From positions 1 to 5,040 of the forward strand of contig JAGGXL010000008.1 in assembly GCA_021163085.1 (NCBI GenBank): a stretch of 5,040 nt of DNA, written 5' to 3'. The position numbers were made by a program, and so were the translations under genes. Origin of the DNA: Thermodesulfobacterium sp. (GTDB lineage Bacteria; Desulfobacterota; Thermodesulfobacteria; Thermodesulfobacteriales; Thermodesulfobacteriaceae). Within the stretch, counting starts at the first letter, position 1. Every line of letters begins with the position of its first letter. The notes under the pieces were generated by a model. That model did no database searches, had not been told where the DNA came from, and saw only the letters and a list, made by a program, of their open reading frames with translations. Of the stretch, positions 1-5,040 are shown piece after piece.

Positions 1-903
1 AAGTTAGCAACCGACAAAAATAAATCTTCTTCTTTTATTTCCCGATGGTTGAATCTAAATTCTATTTCTTTAAGATAAAGATGGAAATGATCTAATGGTA
101 TTCTTCTTTTAAAATGATTCCTGGCATAATTCCAGAAATCTTCAATAATAGTGTTGCCTTTCGTTTTGTTTTTTTTATTCACAATCACATAACCATTTCT
201 AATAGGCAACCAAATGTAATGAACATAAGGATGATAATCATCAAGATAACAGACACTACCGGGTTCAATATGTAGAGGCATCGAGCGGATCAAGCTATCT
301 GTTTTTGGAGCAAGGAAGGTAACAATCTTCTGCTCCCATTGATATAAACCAAAAATTAAATATCCATTGGCCATTTTCCACTCTGTCTCACTTCTAATAC
401 AATAACTGCATATAGCTTCATTTATATCTATTTTTTTATATGAGGCTAATTTCTTCAGTTGTTTTGCTAGATACTCTGTTAGATTATAATAAATATTATA
501 AGGAGAAAGAAGATTCTCGTTATAAAGCTTTATTTGTTTTATTAGATACCATATGGAATGATCATAGATAGCTTGCCTGATTAAAGTGTAAAATTTTTGA
601 GCAGTTTTTAAAGAAACATTTTTAGAATTATAGCGGTATGGCGGAATATCCAAAATAAATGAATGAATCAAGTGAACTATCTCACTAAAGGGTATCTGGA
701 GAGTTTGAAGATAAGTATAAGTAAAATCTTGAAACTTGAAAGAACATCTACCACATTTAAACCGACCATCACTTAAGGAGTATATCTTGCGTTTATATTT
801 ACATTTTGGACAGTATCTTCTTTTGCCTTGCCAGCGAAGTTTAACGAAGAACTGCCTGCATTTTTCGTTTCTACTGTCAAGTTCTGAAATTAAGTCCCCC
901 CAT
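1..903 (-). CDS. IS1595/IS1016-type transposase, C-terminus off window, frameshift near start
   Basis: Reading the minus strand from about 896 to 1 gives about 298 uninterrupted codons. Numbering from the likely ATG at 901-903, the protein has an N-terminal zinc ribbon (C31-P-K-C34 and C50-G-R-C53) preceded by KLRW, as in IS1595-family transposases. A DDE-type core follows: YLDDYHPY near 219-226 (second catalytic Asp), IIEDFW near 252-257 (catalytic Glu), then FHLYLKEIEFRFNHR near 273-287, the family's C-terminal signature. It would cut and paste (or copy) its own IS in the cytoplasm. Oddities: no ATG, GTG or TTG lies in frame ahead of the zinc ribbon. The ATG at 901-903 is one base out of frame across a run of six C (plus strand, 896-901), and five would restore the frame. 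The expected first catalytic Asp seems to be Asn161 (DINEA). Family assignment is from motifs only. Activity is doubtful. Confidence 0.85.
1..903 (-). mobile_element. Insertion sequence of the IS1595 group, incomplete in window, ends not defined
   Basis: The transposase reading frame implies an IS1595-type insertion sequence. Its left (transposase 3') end lies outside the window. The transposase 5' side should end within roughly 50-120 bp beyond 903. I could not identify a terminal inverted repeat because the partner end is not present. A G-rich stretch on the minus strand at 1004-1009 is a possible outer end, since ends of this family often begin with G runs, but this is a guess. The coordinates given cover only the coding part. 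Confidence 0.5.
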
Positions 904-924
904 AAAAAGCTGTTGTTTTAATAT

Positions 925-953
925 ATTATATAATCTCAAATTGTATTCAATAA
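925..953 (-). promoter_or_regulatory. Possible promoter of the transposase
   Basis: On the minus strand a perfect TATAAT lies at 925-930, 21 bp before the probable ATG. The hexamer 17 bp upstream of it (948-953, TTATTG) is a poor -35. A better one, TTGAAT at 945-950, is only 14 bp away. The whole stretch is A+T-rich, so a chance -10 is quite possible. No good ribosome binding site precedes the ATG. Confidence 0.3.
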
Positions 954-971
954 AAAATACCATAACTTTTA
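954..971 (+). repeat. Direct repeat copy 1 (AAAATACCATAACTTTTA)
   Basis: This 18-bp word differs from the copy at 1145-1162 at one position (T for C). It is the copy nearest the transposase, 50 bp from its probable start, and lacks the C-rich stretch that precedes the other two. It could be an iteron or a regulator binding site. Confidence 0.6.
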
Positions 972-977
972 TACATT

Positions 978-1027
978 TTTTGGGGTGCGTTTTTTGTTCC
1001 CAACCCCCCAAAATACCACAAAAAACG
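978..1027. repeat. Two interleaved inverted repeats
   Basis: TTTTGGGG (978-985) is the reverse complement of CCCCAAAA (1006-1013). CGTTTTTTGT (988-997) is the reverse complement of ACAAAAAACG (1018-1027). The two pairs are interleaved rather than nested, so both stems could form together only as a pseudoknot. As DNA they could be staggered protein-binding half-sites. No T-run terminator follows on either strand. Confidence 0.5.
1004..1021 (+). repeat. Direct repeat copy 2 (C6 then AAAATACCACAA)
   Basis: The core AAAATACCACAA at 1010-1021 matches copy 3 exactly for 12 bases, and both are preceded by a C-rich stretch beginning TTCCC. The match ends at 1021, where copies 1 and 3 continue with CTTTTA and this copy runs into an A tract. 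It also overlaps the right arms of two inverted repeats. Confidence 0.6.
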
Positions 1028-1135
1028 ATGCATTTTTTTCACTTCCTGTAAATCTTTATAAAAGCAAGTGTGGACGCCATATACTTTAAATTTGCATTAG
1101 TCCAAATCTTACTTAATAAGCTTTTTTTGCAACTA

Positions 1136-1162
1136 TTCCCTCCCAAAATACCACAACTTTTA
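1136..1162 (+). repeat. Direct repeat copy 3 (AAAATACCACAACTTTTA with C-rich leader)
   Basis: The core at 1145-1162 shares 17 of 18 bases with copy 1 and 12 consecutive bases plus a TTCCC...CCC leader with copy 2. It lies 44 bp before the start of the HTH gene, where an operator or promoter would be expected. The simplest reading is a binding site for that HTH protein or an origin iteron. Confidence 0.6.
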
Positions 1163-1206
1163 GGTAATTTTTTAGGTTAGGATTTGAACAAGGGGGTAAA
1201 TTTGTT

Positions 1207-1389
1207 ATGAATGATTTGTTAAGTCCTAGTGAGGTGAAGAAAATACTGCATTTGAGCGAAGGAACTCTGGGTAACTGGAGGTCGTGCAAGAAACACCTTC
1301 CCTACATCAAAGTTGGCAGACGCGTGTTATATCGAAGACGAGATATTGAAAAATTCGTTGAGAGAAGGAGGGGAAAAGTAAGTGAATAA
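1207..1389 (+). CDS. Small helix-turn-helix protein, excisionase/MerR-like (HTH_17 type)
   Basis: A 60-residue DNA-binding protein. The N-terminal LLSPSEVKKILHLSEGTL is the usual two-helix HTH of excisionase/AlpA-like proteins. KVGRRVLYRRRDIEKFVERR near residues 36-55 is the wing and closing helix of the same fold. The protein is strongly basic and has no other domain. Such proteins act as excisionases, as repressors or activators of mobile-element operons, or as origin-binding accessory factors. The sequence alone does not decide between these roles. The start is supported by AGGGGG at 1191-1196, 10 bp before ATG. Its last 8 bp overlap the GTG start of the next gene, so the two are almost certainly co-transcribed and possibly translationally coupled. 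The repeat at 1145-1162 just upstream makes autoregulation plausible. Confidence 0.85.
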   Translation: MNDLLSPSEVKKILHLSEGTLGNWRSCKKHLPYIKVGRRVLYRRRDIEKFVERRRGKVSE

Positions 1390-2398
1390 CGGAAGAGAAA
1401 AGGATAGTTTTTCAGCAATCCCTCAATTGCCACGCTTGGAAAAGGATAATTCCCAAGTCAACCAGGCCAAAACTTTAATTAAAACTTCCGTTGAAATTGT
1501 AGGAGAAGATTTAGAAAAGTCCGGGCTTTCATGGCAAGATCTAGAACCTTTAGGCTGGAGTATTACAAACAACAGCCAGGAGCTAAAAGAAACTATTGGT
1601 TTTAGCAGTATTGATGGGCAAGACCTTATCCAAGCCACACAGGCAATTCTAAGGATTCCTTATCCAAACACCAACTTTTCACGAGTTAAGCTTTATCCAC
1701 CTATAGAAGGTGCAAAGTATCTACAACCAAAGAATGTTCCACCACAGCCATATATCTTGCCAGAAATACAAGAACTAAAAAACAAACCACATAAGCCTAT
1801 TATCTTCACAGAAGGTGAAAAGAAAACACTATGCTTGATAAAACACGAATACTATGCAATAGGACTTCCTGGTGTATGGCAATTTAGAAATAAGAAACAA
1901 GGTGAATTATTTTCAAAGGAACTTGAGGAATGGAACTGGAAGGAAAGAACAGTTTATATTTGTTTTGATAGTGATGCTAAATACAATCCAGGTGTTACAA
2001 AAGCAGAAATAGAATTGGCATTAAACCTATATGCCAGAGGTGCAAAGGTTCTTATCATTAGATTACCCCAACCAAACCATACGGAAAAAATGGGTGTAGA
2101 TGATTATATAACCCAGGAAGGCATTGAGGTATCTGAAGAGATATACAACGAAGCTAAACCACTTTTTAAAGCATATCCAGACACATACTACCAGGAAATT
2201 ATAAAAACCCTTGCCATGTTACAAAAGCAGGGAACACTTTTAGCAGGACAGATTGAACATGCCACAATGTTATTAGCTAAACATTGGAATATTAGAAAAA
2301 GCACTATAGAAAAAGACCTGAAAGGTTATTTACCTGTAGAAAAAGAAGAAAAGCAAAGCATCGTTGAAGAATTAGAACCTTGCAGTGAAAGAAGTTAA
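1382..2398 (+). CDS. TOPRIM/DUF3854-like plasmid or phage replication protein, probably 3'-truncated
   Basis: A 338-residue protein starting at GTG 1382, backed by AGGAGG at 1366-1371, 10 bp upstream. Residues about 50-125 resemble the N-terminal part of DUF3854 proteins (LYPPIEGAKYLQPK at 104-117). A TOPRIM-like domain follows: EGEKK at 144-148 (catalytic Glu), GLPGVW at 161-166, VYICFDSDA at 191-199 (acidic DxD) and GVDDYI at 238-243. This fold occurs in primases and related replication proteins of plasmids, phages and integrative elements, where it handles nucleotides and metal in primer synthesis. Related proteins usually continue into a P-loop helicase or ATPase domain. Here only a helical linker (about 260-320) remains before the frame runs into ATPase sequence and stops, so the C-terminal part is probably lost. 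The last few residues (about CSERS) come from ATPase DNA read out of frame. Function in this state is uncertain. Confidence 0.75.
   Translation: MNNGREKDSFSAIPQLPRLEKDNSQVNQAKTLIKTSVEIVGEDLEKSGLSWQDLEPLGWSITNNSQELKETIGFSSIDGQDLIQATQAILRIPYPNTNFSRVKLYPPIEGAKYLQPKNVPPQPYILPEIQELKNKPHKPIIFTEGEKKTLCLIKHEYYAIGLPGVWQFRNKKQGELFSKELEEWNWKERTVYICFDSDAKYNPGVTKAEIELALNLYARGAKVLIIRLPQPNHTEKMGVDDYITQEGIEVSEEIYNEAKPLFKAYPDTYYQEIIKTLAMLQKQGTLLAGQIEHATMLLAKHWNIRKSTIEKDLKGYLPVEKEEKQSIVEELEPCSERS
2372..2387 (+). other. Fusion point between TOPRIM gene and P-type ATPase
   Basis: Left of here the DNA encodes the TOPRIM protein in one frame. Right of here another frame encodes the interior of a P-type ATPase, with recognisable homology beginning at about LAVKEVNEP (2379 onward). 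An in-frame TAG at 2373-2375 closes the ATPase frame upstream, so no fused protein is made. No target duplication, inverted repeat or att-like core is visible at the boundary. It could be a real deletion or integration scar, or an assembly chimera. The exact base cannot be fixed without an intact relative of each gene. Confidence 0.65.
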
Positions 2399-3716
2399 TG
2401 AACCAAAGTTTACATTCGTAGGATTAATACCACTGTATGACCCACCAAGAACAGACAGCAAAGACGCCATCCAGGAAGCAAAGAATAAAGGTGTCGAGGT
2501 TAAAATGATAACAGGCGATAACATAGCTGTTGCAAGATACATAGCTAAAATACTCAGCATTGAAGGAAACATCTATCCAATAAAAGAGCTAAAAAACGAG
2601 ACACACGATGAGTATCTCATACTTTCTGAGGTCATAAGCAAAGCCCTTCTAAAAAATTTAAACCTCTCAGAAGAAGAGATAAAAGAGAAAGTCCACAATA
2701 TTGTTAGTGAAGTCAAAAGGGAGATTGAAGGCAAACTCATCAAGGGAGCGGTAAGAAGACACGAGAGCGAGATAATAAAAATCATAGAAGAAGCCGGCGG
2801 TTTTGCTGAAGTGTTGCCAGAAGATAAATACTTCATCGTTGATGAACTGCAGAAAGCCAATCACATCGTTGGTATGACAGGCGATGGAGTAAACGATGCA
2901 CCTGCTCTAAAAAAGGCAGACACAGGCATAGCTGTGGCAAATGCGACAGATGCAGCAAGGGCAGCAGCCGACATTGTCCTTCTAACCAAGGGATTAAAAG
3001 TTATAGTCGATGCTATAAAAGAAGCAAGAATTACCTTTGAGAGAATGAAAAGCTATACAATCTTCCGTATAGCAGAGACGATACGCATCATCATCTTTAT
3101 GACACTTTCAATAATCGTGTTCAACTTCTACCCTTTAACATCCATAATGATCATCGTTCTTGCTCTGCTTAACGACATACCGATACTTGCTATAGCATAC
3201 GACAACACGGAAGTAAGAGAGAGACCTGTCAGGTGGGATATGCACGAGATGCTGGTTCTATCCTCTTGGCTTGGTATAGCAGGCGTTTTGAGCAGTTTTA
3301 CCATCTTCTATATTGTAATGATATACCTAAAACTACACCCACAAGCATTGACCTTCCTGCCACATGTTCCTGCCTGGGTTAATATGAGCAGCAAAGAGTT
3401 ATGGTACTCATTTGTTCAATCAATATTCTTTGCAAAAATGGTTATAGCAGGGCATGGAACCATATACAACACAAGAATAGACGACTGGTTCTTTAAAAAA
3501 CCATACCCATCACTAACTCTCTTTCTTGCTACATTTTCAACAAGAGTTATAGGAACAATAATAGCCATCTATGGATTTGGCATCATGACGCCAATAGGTT
3601 TCAAATGGGCTTTGTTTATGTGGGCATATGCACTTGTCTGGTTTGTATTTAACGATTTTACCAAGATTTTAGTGATAAAATATTACAGAAGATCAAAAGG
3701 GTTAGAAGTGATTTGA
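2385..3716 (+). CDS. P-type H+-ATPase (plasma-membrane type), N-terminal half missing
   Basis: The 443 codons cover the C-terminal half of a type III P-type ATPase, an inner-membrane ATP-driven cation (probably proton) exporter of about 800-900 residues. Visible in order: LIPLYDPPR at 14-22, MITGDN at 41-46, the hinge MTGDGVNDAPALKKAD at 164-179, then six membrane segments, roughly 227-248, 250-271, 289-315, 341-355, 376-399 and 405-431. LLND at 261-264 in the second of these carries the Asp that matches the proton-binding M6 Asp of plant H+-ATPases. Missing are M1-M4, the actuator domain and the DKTGT phosphorylation site, so it cannot pump. Residues about 75-135 form a charged, helical insertion not present in the plant enzyme. 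GTG 2385 is the first start available, with no clear ribosome binding site. It overlaps the TOPRIM stop by 14 bp, so coupled translation is possible. The frame is otherwise clean, suggesting recent truncation or a chimeric join. A broken-gene label is equally fair. Confidence 0.8.
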   Translation: MKEVNEPKFTFVGLIPLYDPPRTDSKDAIQEAKNKGVEVKMITGDNIAVARYIAKILSIEGNIYPIKELKNETHDEYLILSEVISKALLKNLNLSEEEIKEKVHNIVSEVKREIEGKLIKGAVRRHESEIIKIIEEAGGFAEVLPEDKYFIVDELQKANHIVGMTGDGVNDAPALKKADTGIAVANATDAARAAADIVLLTKGLKVIVDAIKEARITFERMKSYTIFRIAETIRIIIFMTLSIIVFNFYPLTSIMIIVLALLNDIPILAIAYDNTEVRERPVRWDMHEMLVLSSWLGIAGVLSSFTIFYIVMIYLKLHPQALTFLPHVPAWVNMSSKELWYSFVQSIFFAKMVIAGHGTIYNTRIDDWFFKKPYPSLTLFLATFSTRVIGTIIAIYGFGIMTPIGFKWALFMWAYALVWFVFNDFTKILVIKYYRRSKGLEVI

Positions 3717-3749
3717 TTTTAAGTTCAATCTAAACTACAAATAGCTCAC

Positions 3750-4522
3750 ATGAAGCTGGCAGATGTTCAGTCCCAAAAAGACGAAAGAAATATACCCCTA
3801 GACAAAGTCGGAGTAAAAAACCTTACATGCCCAATAACACTGCTTGGCAGAACAAAACAGCATCAGCATACGATAGCAAAGATAAACATGTATGTTTTAA
3901 CTTCCAAGCGATTTCAAAGGCACACATATGAGCAGATTTATAGAGATATTAAACGAAAACAGGGAGTGTATAGATATAAGAGAAATTGGCAAAATTTTAA
4001 GAGGGATGAGGGAAAAATTAAATGCAAAGAAATCATACATAGAGTTAAACTTTCTCTATTTTATAGAAAAATCTGCTCCTGTAACAAGCATAAAATCGCT
4101 GATGAGTTAAGAGTGTGAAGTGAAGGCTTGTGGAGGCGAAAACAACAAAGAAGAGATAACCCTAACCGTAAAAGTGCCTATAACGAGTTTATGTCCCTGT
4201 TCAAAAGAGATAAGCGACTACGGAGCACACAACCAGCGCGGCATAGCAAAAATATCAGCGTTTTAAAGGAGTTCGTCTGGATAGAAGAGCTAATAAGCGT
4301 GGCTGAGTCTTCTGCAGGCTGCGATATCTACTCTTTGCTTAAAAGACCCGTGAGAAGTATGTAACAGAAAAAGCATACAACAACCCTATGTTTGTCGAAG
4401 ATATAGCAAGAAACATCACTCAAAAACTCCTTCAAGACAAACGCATCTCACACTTCGAGATAGAAGTTGAAAACTTTGAGAGCATCCACAATCACAACGC
4501 ATATGCGTTTATAAGCAGATAA
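3750..4522 (+). pseudogene. folE2: Decayed GTP cyclohydrolase I type IB (FolE2)
   Basis: FolE2 converts GTP to 7,8-dihydroneopterin triphosphate, the first step to folate and queuosine, in the cytoplasm. Pieces across three frames rebuild a protein of about 257 residues, the normal length: ADVQSQKDERNIPLDKVGVK at the N-terminus, THMSRFIEILNE, SLCPCSKEISDYGAHNQR (active-site Cys and His region, about 4185-4240), KYVTEKAY, and ENFESIHNHNAYAF at the C-terminus. Lesions: one extra base at 3897-3900; a TAA at 4108-4110 where a Tyr codon is expected (SLMSY-EC); one base lost at about 4261-4262; one base lost at about 4350 (RPDEKY reads RPV). Usually conserved residues have also changed, for example FPYF to FLYF and PVSG to PVTS, which argues for genuine decay rather than read errors. 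It lies 33 bp after the ATPase on the same strand with no obvious ribosome binding site. An intact paralogue may exist elsewhere. Confidence 0.9.
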
Positions 4523-4990
4523 GCCATACCCTCTCCCGATTTGGCACTTCCTTCCATTTTTCACAACTTTTCTTCGCTCTAATCTTCTGTATTTCTTATT
4601 CTAAAGGGATTCTATTTTTTTCAAATTCTTCCTTCTCAAAAAACTGTAGCGGCATTCTGTTTTTCCTTGACTTCATTTTTCAGATTAAGGAGAAGGGATA
4701 TGCTACATTGTAGCCTTAAGGTTTGAAAACACAAAAAGAGCTTGAAGATAAGATTGTTGTTCTGCTTCTCTTGAAATTGGAATTTCCCTTCTGATAAGTC
4801 AGAGATAAGCTGTGAGTAGGTATAAGGGAAAAAAGCAAAAGAAAAGAGAAACTCTATAATGCAGGAAAAAGAGGAAAAGGGAGAAACTTTTTGAAGAGTT
4901 GTCTTGACAAAGGGGCAGCATACTCCGCAAGGAGGAAGAACAATTAAAACAAAACCTATCCTTTGGAGAAATTCGGAGATAGCATAAAAG
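4523..4990. other. Stretch without a convincing gene, purine/pyrimidine-skewed
   Basis: About 470 bp with no protein I recognise. The plus strand is pyrimidine-rich to about 4680 and purine-rich after about 4780, which produces long, low-complexity Phe/Leu/Ser-rich minus-strand frames that look spurious. Small items inside: AAGGAG at 4687-4692 seven bases before an 8-codon ORF (4700-4726); a short hairpin GCTAC-ATT-GTAGC (4702-4714) followed by the palindrome CCTTAAGG (4714-4721); a TTGACA hexamer at 4904-4909 without a matching -10; and a CTCC-GCAA-GGAG mini-hairpin at 4923-4934. On the minus strand, 4653-4655 ATG with AAGGA upstream opens a 19-codon charged frame that resumes after one TAA and runs to about 4511. 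It may be a gene remnant. No strong terminator follows folE2. Confidence 0.5.
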
Positions 4991-4992
4991 GC

Positions 4993-5030
4993 TTGACATT
5001 CGAACAATATATGCCTATACTGGCATATAT
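4993..5030 (+). promoter_or_regulatory. Sigma70-like promoter with a palindromic operator over the -10
   Basis: TTGACA at 4993-4998 is a perfect -35. After exactly 17 bp comes TATACT (5016-5021), five of six to the -10 consensus. The -10 sits precisely in the 6-bp centre of a perfect inverted repeat, ATATATGCC (5007-5015) and GGCATATAT (5022-5030). A repressor bound here would cover the -10, as with many ArsR-, TetR- or Rrf2-like regulators. The regulated gene would lie beyond the right edge. Caution: one plus-strand frame is open from 4948 to the window end, so the region might be coding and the pattern chance. Confidence 0.5.
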
Positions 5031-5040
5031 CGGAAGCTGC

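Larger units (their letters stand above)
904..1206. other. Non-coding control or origin region between transposase and HTH gene
   Basis: This 303-bp stretch has no plausible gene. It is A+T-rich with short G/C runs and holds three copies of an 18-bp direct repeat, two interleaved inverted repeats and the ribosome binding site of the HTH gene (AGGGGG at 1191-1196, 10 bp before its ATG). It separates divergent genes, so promoters for both directions are expected. For the rightward gene only weak matches are visible, for example TTGCAA at 1127-1132 followed after 16 bp by TACCAC, which would fall inside the third repeat. Iterated repeats ahead of a TOPRIM replication-type gene suggest an origin or an operator region. 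This is inference. Confidence 0.5.

Noticed and set aside
736..921. 61-codon plus-strand frame
   Set aside because: It lies wholly opposite the transposase zinc-ribbon region, has no ribosome binding site and shows no recognisable motif.
1423..1638. 71-codon minus-strand frame
   Set aside because: Antisense to the well-supported TOPRIM gene, with no motifs.
2372..2864. Minus-strand frames opposite the ATPase
   Set aside because: Antisense shadows of a conserved ATPase domain. Their Ser/Leu/Phe richness is what reverse reading of its Lys/Glu codons produces.
3897..3900. Programmed frameshift in folE2
   Set aside because: FolE2 is not known to use recoding, and the further frameshifts and TAA downstream make random decay the better explanation.
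4700..4726. Eight-codon ORF with a good AAGGAG site and overlapping hairpin, possible leader peptide
   Set aside because: No terminator/antiterminator pair and no biosynthetic gene follow. One isolated short ORF with a ribosome-binding-like match is expected by chance in purine-rich DNA.
4904..4909. TTGACA as a promoter
   Set aside because: No acceptable -10 at 15-19 bp downstream. The sequence there is GC-richer (ACTCCGCAAG).
4636..5007. 123-codon minus-strand frame and the 66-codon frame inside it
   Set aside because: Phe/Leu/Ser/Cys-rich translation of pyrimidine-rich DNA, with a TTG start for the longer one, no ribosome binding site and no family resemblance. Probably chance.
1..5040. 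CRISPR arrays, tRNA or rRNA genes, riboswitches
   Set aside because: No regularly spaced repeats, cloverleaf, rRNA-like or known aptamer consensus was seen on either strand by eye.

Overview
The window is an A+T-rich accessory-type stretch of bacterial DNA, mostly built from pieces of genes. It holds an insertion-sequence transposase, a two-gene replication or control module of plasmid or phage type, the C-terminal half of a P-type cation ATPase, and a decayed GTP cyclohydrolase (folE2). The ATPase resembles the plant/archaeal plasma-membrane H+-ATPase class, and folE2 is the Zn-independent type IB enzyme. I infer from this pairing, the low GC and the IS1595-like element a thermophilic or sulfur/hydrogen-metabolising bacterium such as an Aquificota or Desulfurella/Hippea relative. 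Nothing in the window proves the taxon.

Layout. 1-903 (minus strand): IS1595/IS1016-type transposase whose C-terminus runs off the left edge. Its start codon is separated from the body by an apparent one-base error in a run of six G. 904-1206: non-coding region with three copies of an 18-bp direct repeat and two interleaved inverted repeats, lying upstream of the control/replication genes. 1207-1389: small excisionase/MerR-like helix-turn-helix protein with a clear ribosome binding site. 1382-2398: TOPRIM-type (DUF3854-like) protein with a GTG start, overlapping the HTH gene by 8 bp. It looks cut short on its C-terminal side. About 2375-2387: abrupt junction into the middle of a P-type ATPase. 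2385-3716: C-terminal ATPase half carrying the hinge motif and M5-M10, without M1-M4 or the phosphorylation site. 3750-4522: folE2 pseudogene with three frameshifts, one nonsense codon and several missense changes. 4523-4990: no convincing gene, with a strongly purine/pyrimidine-biased composition. 4993-5030: promoter-like pair with a perfect 9-bp inverted repeat around the -10 box, pointing out of the window.

How the parts relate. The HTH and TOPRIM genes form a tight, probably co-transcribed pair typical of plasmids and integrative elements, and the repeats ahead of them could be origin iterons or operators. The ATPase and folE2 belong to ordinary chromosomal metabolism. Their damaged state next to a mobile-element gene fits a site where an element was inserted or deleted and the flanking genes decayed. 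A chimeric assembly at about 2380 is the main alternative. I see no clear novel defence or other complete new system here. The most useful things to re-check are the gene fusion point, the repeat-bearing region and the right-edge promoter/operator.
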